From Acanthosepion lycidas (Eukaryota > Mollusca > Cephalopoda > Sepiida > Sepiidae), in assembly GCA_963932145.1 (NCBI GenBank), contig OZ010580.1, positions 33,809,167 through 33,873,166 on the forward strand: a stretch of DNA of 64,000 nt. The letters are read 5' to 3'. Positions 56,385 to 64,000 of the stretch are shown here, one piece after another. Each line of letters begins with the position of its first letter. Within the stretch, counting starts at the first letter, position 1. The notes beneath the pieces were generated by a model. The model was not told the origin of the DNA. It was given only the letters and a program-made list of their open reading frames with translations, and searched no databases. Position numbers and translations under genes: made by a program.

Positions 56385-57660
56385 TCAGGTCATCCCATAA
56401 GTTCTGTCCAAATTTTAAGTTTTTGTTAAAATGAACAAAATTTAAAGAGTATTTTATAATGTCTAATGGAGCTGAACATTATTTTTATGTTTAGATGCAT
56501 TTAAACTGATCAAATTTTATTTCAGAGAACAAAATCAAATTTTGTTTGATTAAAACCCTGCTAACATGGAAGTACCCAAGAATCATTTGGAGGCACATAA
56601 TGCTTTATGAGTTCAAGAAAGGAAACTCAGCAGCCAAAGCGGCTAGAAACATTCATTCAGTTTATGGAGAGGAATGTGTGAATGAAAGAACTTGCAGAAG
56701 ATGGTTTGCAAAATTCAGAGGTGGAGATTTCACCCTTGAAGATCGAACCGGACGTCCAGTTGAGTTTGATGAAAAGCTTCTTGAGGCAGCCCTTGAAGAA
56801 AATCCTGCTTTATCAGTTGAATTGGCAGTGGTTCTCAGTTCAAACCATACAACTGTTCGTCATCTTCAACAACTTGGAAAAGTTCCTAAACTTGGAAAAT
56901 GGGTGCCTCATGAATTGTCTGAAAACAACCTCAAATCTCGAGTTGACATCTGCTCTTCTCTCCATTCTCGCCAACTTGTTTTACCTTTTTTTGGATAGAC
57001 TTGTGACTGGCGATGAAAAATGGATCTTTTATCGAAATGTTAAGCATCGTAGACAGTGGCTTGGTAAAGAGGAAGGACCCCAGCCACAACCGAGAAGGGA
57101 ACTTCATAGGCAAAAGGTTCTTCTTTCAATCTGGTGGGATCGTCAAGGAATAATCCACTTTGAATTCTTACCACCTAATGCAACAATTAATGCTCGAATA
57201 TACTGTCAGCAATTAGAGCGTTTGAACCAAGCTTTGAGGAAAAAAAGACCTGCTCTAGTGAATCGAAAAGGGGTGATGTTTCATCAGGACAATGAGCGAC
57301 CCCACACAGCAAGAATCACATCACAGAAGATCGAAGAATTTGGTTGGAAGAAAATTCCTCATCCACCTTATACTGCTGATCTTGCTCCTTCAGACTACCA
57401 TTTGTTTCGTAGCTTATAGAATCATTTGGAAGAAGGAGCTTTTGTAACACAGGAAGAGATTAAAACTGACATTTGTGAGTTCTTCGAATGAAAGCCAAAA
57501 GAATTTTACAGTAATAGGATTAGTAAGCTTGTTAATAGATGGAAGGAAGTCATAGATAATCAGGGAAAATACATTGTTGATTGAATCAGTAATTAAATGT
57601 AACATTTGGTCACTTGTTTTCTTTATTCAAAATTTGGATAGAACTTATGGGATGACCTGA
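56385..57660 (+). mobile_element. Mariner element, 1276 bp, TA target, TIRs nearly identical
   Basis: The ends TCAGGTCATCCCATAAGTTC and its complement match over 32 bp with one difference, and TA lies directly outside each (56383-56384 and 57661-57662). Size, ends and target are those of a full-length mariner. The nearly identical TIRs suggest a fairly recent insertion. Inverted flanking copies of another repeat (56238-56293 and 57661-57715) show that it entered pre-existing repetitive DNA. Confidence 0.9.
56566..57583 (+). pseudogene. Mariner transposase (DD34D), frameshifted
   Basis: The first block has KKGNSAAKAARNIHSVYGE, ERTCRRWFAKFRGGDF (DNA-binding helix-turn-helix) and GKWVPHEL. The catalytic block reads LVTGDEKWIFY (first D), MFHQDNERPHTA (second D) and TADLAPSDYHLF (third D). 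Exactly 34 residues separate the last two aspartates, so it is DD34D. The probable start is ATG at 56566; a frame change near 56590 and another in the T run at about 56986-56993 separate the halves. In-frame stops follow at 57418 and 57489. The protein would cut and paste the element but cannot be made intact here. Confidence 0.9.
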
Positions 57661-58249
57661 TAAATATGGCGACAAAGATGAGGACAATAGTCCGAATAAT
57701 GTAAATAATGTACATAATACCTCATCTTAGAAATATAGACAGATACAGATAAGTTCAAGAATTGCATTATCAAAATAGTATATGCTTTATTTTGAAGTAA
57801 AACAAATTTAATGAAAATAAATATGTATTTAAAAACTAAATTCTATGGAACATTTATGTACACCAGTAAAATAATGCATAATATAAACCATTTTAAAATA
57901 TGTAAGTAATTAATAAATTAAAAGAAATCTGTACAGTTATTACTGTATAACTATATATAACTATATAACTATACAGTTATTTATAATAAAAAAGCAAGGC
58001 ATTGAAGCAGGTGGCTTGCAGTTCAAACAGTATTGGTAATTAATGCAGATTTATTCAATAGGATGCCTGCCTGTAGTTTATGTGATGCTGCTCTGCAAGT
58101 TTTTTTTTTTTTTTTTTTTATATATATTCAGCTCCCTTGATGTCAATGATAGTCAAAGATCACTCCTTTTCACAATGTTGAATCTATTACTATATTAACA
58201 TTTAATATTAATATTATTATTTATTATATATATAATAAATTATAATCTA

Positions 58250-58665
58250 TAATAGTCGCCTCTCTCTGTCTTTTTTACAAATACTTTCATGGTAATTGCT
58301 CTGAGGAGCTGCATTCACTGGTTCCCAGGCTTCATGAGTTCAAGTGCCCTACGAGGCTGGCATCCAGCTCTCACCCTTTCACTGTCAAAACTATTAAATG
58401 TAGCCGTCTCTTCTACTCCAATAGCTTCATATCTCACACCTCTGGCCTGTGGAACTCCCTTCCCTATTCCAGTTTCCCTGAGAGCTATAATCTCCAACTA
58501 TTCAAATGTAATGTCAATCAACATCTCCAGTTGCCTTGATCTATCCACTATCCTTCTCCTCATCCTTTCCTCTATCACTCCTATCTGATCTTGCTCCAAA
58601 TCTTCTGTAACCCTTTGCATCCTAGTGGCTTCCACCCTTGCTTGGGGTGAATCGCTTAAAAATAA
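58250..58665 (+). pseudogene. CR1/Jockey-like LINE 3' fragment
   Basis: Frames show LFYKYFHGNCSEELHSLVP-like sequence, then PFTVKTIKCSRLFYSN, LWNSLPYSSFPESYNLQLF and NVNQHLQLP. The UTR ends in GCATCCTAGTGGC...CTTGCTTGGGGTGAATCG at about 58660. It covers the last part of the ORF. Confidence 0.8.
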
Positions 58666-58964
58666 ATTATATATAAAATCCTTCTTTTACATATCCTCAC
58701 TTTTTATTCGACTTTTACAATCAAAACCTCCAGTAGATTAAAAGGCATGCTAACTTACATCATTTGGTCTAGTTTTCTGCTAGTTTTATAGTTGTTTTTC
58801 TATTTTTAGCATAGATTACTGTAGAAATTCCAGTTCTCAGTTGTAACAAGTATTCTGAAGTGAAATATATTACCATAGACCCCCAATTTGCTATTTTCTC
58901 ATGTGGACCCCCAAGTAATGTTACATGGTCCCCAGTTGTGAACCACTCATTGATTTACTAAGTG

Positions 58965-59085
58965 ATGTTTAGATGTGGCACAAGGCTGAAAGTATGGGGC
59001 ACCCAGTAAGGATTGAACTCACTACTCAGTTGTAATTGATCTAGCAAGACAAGCATGCTAACCATTACACCGTGTTGAAGTGGCC
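58965..59085 (-). repeat. tRNA-derived SINE or tRNA pseudogene
   Basis: On the minus strand GTGTAATGGTTAGCATGC (A box), a C-T-T-G-rich anticodon-like region and GAGTTCAATCCTTACTGG (B box) follow with tRNA-like order. The anticodon arm is lengthened, so it is not a functional tRNA. Confidence 0.6.
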
Positions 59086-59849
59086 CAGATTTATTTATAT
59101 ATCATGTGATTAAACAAATAATTTTAAAATATTTTAAGAGAATGCAAAATCTCATTTTCCGACCAGTGGTATGATTATGGCTAATATGTTAACTTTATAT
59201 GCCATTGATAGTGGTTTCCTTTATTACTAAATGGTTTATCAATTTATCTTTGTACAAAAATTGAACATTATCCCATATTTTGCACAAGGCCAAATTTATA
59301 GAACACTTTTCTTGTTTAGTCAGATTTTGTGAAGTGAGTCAAGAACTTTTCAACACCTTGTGCAATTCATTGAATTTATGATGTACTTTATTTCATCTTT
59401 TTGAAATATTCTATCAGAAGCAATCATACAAAAAAAATAAATTCAGAATATAAATTAAATTTACTCCTGAAAAAGTTAATGGTGGTTTATTTATAAATGA
59501 TAGTTTAACATACAATAAAAGGCATGACTAGAAAGTTAGAATACTGATAAAAGTGATAAAAAAAAAAGAAAGAAATTTGGAAAATTTCAGTTGAAGTGAA
59601 TAATAAATAATACTGTATGCAAGGGAAATTCTGAATTAATAGGCATAGATTTTAAAGAGAAGCAGCAAGTAGAAAGAGAAAAAAAAAACAAAAAAAAACA
59701 ATTTAGTACTGATCAATACAAAATACATATTTTATATTTTTTTTCTTGACCAATTGCAGCAGACTGGAAACAAGAAGTAGTTTATGAATGAACCAATCAA
59801 AAAAATTTGCCAGGAAAATGTATTTATATCTACTTTCATTCACCTGGTA

Positions 59850-59850
<1 letters not shown>

Positions 59851-59897
<47 letters not shown>
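59851..59897. repeat. (TA)n microsatellite
   Basis: A TA run. Positions 59100-59850 and 59900-61000 otherwise show no recognised feature. Confidence 0.95.
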
Positions 59898-59899
<2 letters not shown>

Positions 59900-61004
59900 T
59901 GTGTCCATATGTGTGGGTAGGTTATTTATTTTTCAGTGTAATCTCCTTCCTTGTTAATGCACCCAATGCTTCTCCATTAATGATATAGATCAAAGTGTGA
60001 AAATTTCAGATAAAATATTATCTAATAATAGTTTCATGCTATGGACATAACGATACACACTCACTCTCTCTGTATATATATATTTGCAGAATTGACAACT
60101 TTCCATCCATCAATCCCCAACTGGTTTCACTTATACATGCTTTTCCAAAGTAGTAAAACCTTCTTGTTTAAAACTTCTATTAAACTTTTTTGCAAAATAT
60201 ATTTCAAGAGAAATGGTAATATCAGCTGTTTCCTTATAACAAAACATTCAATATTCATTGGCGGAGCAGCAAGTGCTATTTTTACTTGAAATTTTAGAAA
60301 TTTTAAATTTAAAACAATTATTCGGGAAAGTAAATTTCTCAAGTCTAGTAACTTTAGTTTCCAGTTTGGAAAATTTTCAGCTAATTATCAGACATTTAAA
60401 CAAACAAATAGAGATTCAATTTAAGTGATATATAAAGTATGGGTCCAATTTAGCATTATACTTACATTGTAAATTAAACCTCTTTCAAAAACAAATATAC
60501 TATAAACATACTCTGGGGACCTGTTAATGACCACATAAAAAATTGGTAGTCATTAATCTGGCTGTCCTTGAGTCCAGACAGGCAGACAAAGATTTTGCAA
60601 CTCTTTTATAGTAAGGTTATCTGTAAGTCGGTAGAGACTCAAAAAGTATACAGCAAAAAGTATTTAAAAATTAACATAAAAGAAAGTGATTTAATTAGTT
60701 TTACTATAACCAAGCATTCAGTGCTAAATTAATCAACCATACCGATTCTCTGAAATATTAAAAAGGATTTTTCTTGTGATAAAATCACCTGCTTCACTTG
60801 ATACTCATGCTATCAAAAACCTTTTTGCTTTGTAAATACAAGAAACATTTTAAAAACTCACATAAAAGGAAAATTAATGTTTTCTGTTCCTTCAAGCTTT
60901 GTTTAATTTTAATATTGATCTATTGATCAATCGATTCATTTTCTATAGCTTAACTTTTGCAGGTTATTTAAACCCAGATTGTAAGAATTTTTTTGAGATA
61001 GTGA

Positions 61005-61287
61005 TACAAGCCTTACTAATCAACCCATAGCTGGGGGAAGGGAGAAGAGGCGGATTCATACTTTTTTCAAGGGTACTTGTATCTAAGTGAATATAACAAA
61101 CCCAATGGAAATTGAAAGTTGGCTTTCTGATTTCAGAGCCATTATCCATTGTACTACCTGCACATGGAAGCTTACAGTACCTGGTATTCCCAAGTGGTCA
61201 CCCATCTAGGTACTGACCAGGTTCAACATTGCTTAACTTCAGTGATCATATGGGAACCAGTGTTTGAACATGATGTGACTGTAAGCC
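61005..61287 (-). repeat. Composite SINE: 5S rRNA-derived head plus tRNA-like unit, copy 2
   Basis: On the minus strand the sequence from 61287 to 61168 aligns along a whole 5S rRNA gene (AAGTTAAGCAATGTTGAACC, ACCTAGATGGGTGACCAC, TTGGGAATACCAGG). It continues directly into GTACAATGGATAATGGCTC (A-box-like) and a body with GTTTGTTATATTCACTT shared with 9928-10240. The 5S/tRNA junction is at the same place in both copies. Confidence 0.75.
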
Positions 61288-61299
61288 TTTGTTCAATTT

Positions 61300-62200
61300 C
61301 ATGAGGTAGATATGAAGTTCTCAGCCTGAATCCTTTTCTAGTATCCTGATGTTTGGTTACTGATTTTGGGAAGTCATGAACTTTTCAGCACCTCTTTATA
61401 TATGTTTTTATCTTGTGGCTATTTTATACTTAATCTTGCTATACTAATATGAGATGAAACAAAAAAAAATGGCACTTGGTAATTGAACTAAAATTCCCTA
61501 TTAAAAAGTTTTAAAAAAATCACCAGCAACAATGAATGAATTATTATAAGCTAACAACTAAGTGGATTTAATGTGTACAAATGATTATTAATGCAACTAC
61601 TCTAAGTTTTAGTGCATTATTAAATGGCCACTTTTCATTTGTACAAATAGAAAAAGACAAAAAGAAGTGGATAGATTTAGAATATTTGATGCTTGTATCA
61701 AATTTTGTTTAGAAAATTGGACTGCTTCATGTTCTTGATGTTAACACAAGATTTCAGCTGATCCATTCTTCAGCCTTTGCCAATTGTATAAACCCTATGA
61801 AAAGAGAGGTAAAATTCTTATTTCTTTTGTTTTCCTCTGTAATGGATTATACACTTTCACTTCTGCATTGTTATGGCTGTGCTGGCCTATTTAAGGGGTA
61901 AAATAGGAAATTTCCATTTACTGGAAATAAATGACTAGAAAGTTACTAATGATGATTTCTCATAGGTGCTCCCATGTTGATTTTAACTGGATGCTCTGCA
62001 GTACAGACTTGGGTAAATAAAACCCTCAGCACACAATATAATAAAAATACCTCACAAAAAAAGATTGCATTGTAGACGACTATATATCTATGCTAGTTTG
62101 GAAATAGTACCAAGTGCTAGTTAGTTTACAATACAAATGATTGGGACCAACAATTCAGTGTCCTGAAAATGTATATATTTGGTGAAAGCAATATAAGTCT
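61300..62200. other. AT-rich stretch, nothing recognised
   Basis: No protein signature was seen on either strand. Confidence 0.5.
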
Positions 62201-62214
62201 CATAAAAAAAAAAA

Positions 62215-62500
62215 GCACAGAAGTGCTGATGAATGCAACTGTCACTTCTACTCCAAAAGTTTTTTTTTCTTGCAATTCGCACCTGGGAACTCCCTTCTGT
62301 TTACTTGCTTCCCTGATAACTACAATCTTCAAAAATTTAAATGCAACATCAATCGCCATCTTCTATCTTCTTGAATCCCATTCATCTTTTGTCCTTTTCT
62401 CAATCATCCTTATACTTAGTCTTTTCTCTTACTGTCACTCCTTGTAAACCCCTGCATACTAGTGGCATTCACACCTTGCATGAGGTGAAATGATTAAAAA
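62215..62500 (+). pseudogene. CR1/Jockey-like LINE 3' fragment
   Basis: The translation has ECNCHFYSKS-like sequence, then LPDNYNLQKFKCNINRHLLS in pieces. The UTR has TAAACCCCTGCATACTAGTG and a CTTGCATGAGGTGAAATG end followed by A-rich sequence. It is the last ~50 codons plus UTR. Confidence 0.75.
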
Positions 62501-62834
62501 AAAATAAAATAAAATTGTTCCAACAAAATTTGGAACATTAATGACCTCTTAAAATTAAAAAAGAATTTATTATTTATCTACTAGCTTTTCATCTGAAATA
62601 GGTGTTTACTTTTATCTATTGAAATTAACAGTTTTGTGAAAGCACACTCCTTGAACTCTTTTTCACTTATGACAATCTTTTCATTTTTTTTAATCTGTGT
62701 AAGCTTTGCTTTCTTTAAGCTAAAGACAAATATAAACAAAACAATGACAGTTTTAATTGTAAGCATGGAAACCAATAAAAAAATGTCTGGAGATGCTTTT
62801 TTCAGACTCATTATATATTGCTAAGTTAGCAGCC

Positions 62835-63560
62835 TCTGCCTCAATGTGCCATTATTCATTCAGGACATGAGTAATCATGGCTCAACATAATTTCCTGTCC
62901 TTTGTAGCTCTTAGTAAAATTTGTCTTTTTGTTATATCTCCTAATTCCTGTTCTGCCAACCATTTACACAAGCTCATTAGGTAAATTGCTCTCTGCTTTC
63001 TTCTCTCTCCCCTTCAATATGTCCTGTGAGTGTCACATTTTCTAAGCCCTCTTTTCTCATTATGTATCCTAGAAGTTTCAATTGCCTTTTCCTGATGCTA
63101 AATTTTCTTTTTGTTTCCATTTTTGCTAAAATTTCATTGTTGCTCAGATGTTTGGTCCATGATATTCTCAGCATCCTTCTGTAGGATCACATTTATGCTA
63201 CTTCAAGTCTCTTCTTCATCTGTGAGGAGATTGTTCAGCATTCACTGCCTTATAGAACAGATATTACATAACAGTTCAGTACTTTTTTTTTGGTTTCTAA
63301 CAAAATCTTCCTGTTTCTTAATACTTTGCTTAGCTTTTGAAAAGCATCTTTCATTATGCCAATGTGCCTTTGGATTTCAGTCATACATTTTCTATCCTCT
63401 ATTAAAATCCTTCCTAGATGTTTAAATTTTTGTACTTGCTTCAATTTGGCATCTCTTATTTGTAATTTGCATGTTGTGCTCGTCCTTTTGCTGACAATTA
63501 TACATTCTGTCTTCTTAGAATTGATGTTTAGTCTTTTCTTCTTGCTTTCCTTTAATTTCT
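62835..63560 (-). pseudogene. RTE-like LINE, post-RT region
   Basis: Leftward reading gives KESKKKRLNINSKKTECI, KQVQKFKHLGRILIEDRKC, DAFQKLSKVLRNRKILL, then a break, MLRISWTKHLSNNEIL, FSIRKRQLKLLGYIMRKEGL and TGHIEGEREESR. This is the region immediately after RT motif C up to near the C-terminus. One frameshift near 63245 divides it. The 3' end follows to about 62835. Confidence 0.85.
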
Positions 63561-63930
63561 TTTACTTTTATGTGCTGTGTCTCTTCAAGAAGGGAGAGAT
63601 CATAACTCTCCCCAATTTCCTATCCATTGTGGCTATTAGTAAGGCTTGTCTTTTCAATATCAATCCCAGTCGTCGTTTTATTTCTGTGCCTCTTGGTTTC
63701 ACCAAGTCCCTGAGTGTCATTCTCCAAACTCTTTCGTTATTAAGTATTTTTTTTAGAAATTTCAATTCTCTTTCTGATCCTAATTATAAAAACCTTATTG
63801 TTTCCATTTTCCTTAAAACTTTCTTGTTACTCACGTTCAGGCAATGGTATTCTCATCATCTTTCTGTAGAATTACATTTGTGTTGCTTCAAATCACTTCA
63901 TCTTTGAGGAAATTGTCCAGCATTCATCAA
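63560..63930 (-). pseudogene. RTE-like LINE 3' end, second copy head-to-tail
   Basis: Leftward from about 63925: degraded RRMxRI block, NKKVLRKMETIRF, then KFLKKILNNERVW and LIATMDRKLGRVMISPFLKR to a stop at 63568. These are C-terminal residues of an RTE-like ORF. Directly beyond its end the next copy begins with its mid-ORF region, so the two pieces are head-to-tail. Confidence 0.7.
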
Positions 63931-64000
63931 GCCAAAAAAAAAAAAAAAAAAATCAAAGAACCAAGTGCAAATTTCAGTAGAGAATGATTGTGTTTTTTTT

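Larger units (their letters stand above)
56127..58948. mobile_element. Possible hAT-type element enclosing later insertions
   Basis: The left end CAGTAGTTCTCAATTT and the right end AGTTGTGAACCACT resemble the CAGTGGTTCTCAA terminus of hAT elements. Blocks such as CCATGGACC and TGGACCCC occur near both ends. Between them lie the mariner and a LINE 3' end. No 8-bp duplication was found, so the reading as one element is tentative. Confidence 0.35.

Noticed and set aside
58965..59085. Functional tRNA gene
   Set aside because: A- and B-box-like segments are present, but the anticodon arm is too long and acceptor pairing is not visible.
63356..63907. 183-codon plus-strand open frame, hydrophobic
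   Set aside because: It is the antisense of the RTE-like coding region; its hydrophobicity reflects the complement of Lys-rich codons.

Overview
This window looks like eukaryotic, animal, AT-rich DNA made almost wholly of transposable-element debris, microsatellites and unannotated intergenic or intronic sequence. I found no convincing host protein-coding exon and no canonical tRNA gene. The mix of repeats suggests a mollusc, most likely a cephalopod such as an octopus: many truncated CR1/Jockey-like, RTE-like and Tx1-like LINEs, Penelope-like elements, tRNA- and 5S-derived SINEs, Tc1/mariner elements and MITEs, and abundant (TA)n tracts. The lineage is inferred from remembered repeat families, not from a marker gene.

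Layout. 0-5 kb: an edge-truncated LINE reverse transcriptase; a repeat split by a foldback insert; a CR1-like LINE 3' piece fused in frame to a Tx1-like LINE. 5-15 kb: SINEs, RTE remnants including a C-terminal C2H2 finger, a composite 5S/tRNA SINE, a Tc1 transposase relic and another CR1-like piece. 15-20 kb: LINE 3' ends, a mariner-type MITE, SINEs and inverted repeats. 20-25.5 kb: a pogo-like TIR element; a plus-strand Penelope-like (GIY-YIG) relic cut by a 270-bp solo LTR with a 5-bp target duplication; a Tc1 relic; a foldback; and a minus-strand tandem array of three Penelope-like 3' modules, one with an uninterrupted GIY-YIG endonuclease frame. 28-35 kb: several MITEs (two close to the mammalian MADE1 pattern), a long-TIR element with a tRNA-like core, and foldbacks. 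35-48 kb: further LINE copies, including one with endonuclease and RT parts; an RTE copy split by a 1.66-kb LTR-like insert; and a large unclassified dispersed repeat in three copies. 51-54 kb: a stack of four LINE 3' ends and another insert. 55-59 kb: a nearly full-length mariner (DD34D, 31/32-bp matching TIRs, TA target) nested in other repeats. 61-64 kb: a second 5S/tRNA SINE and a head-to-tail pair of RTE fragments.

The genes here do not form a pathway. The window is best read as layers of insertion, and several nested events can be ordered: RTE before the LTR insert, Penelope-like element before the solo LTR, older repeat before the foldback, and older repeat before mariner. The most unusual items are the Penelope-like module array, the composite 5S/tRNA SINE, the recurring hammerhead-like hairpin motif found at four loci, and the unclassified dispersed repeat near 6.6, 37.7 and 46.8 kb.
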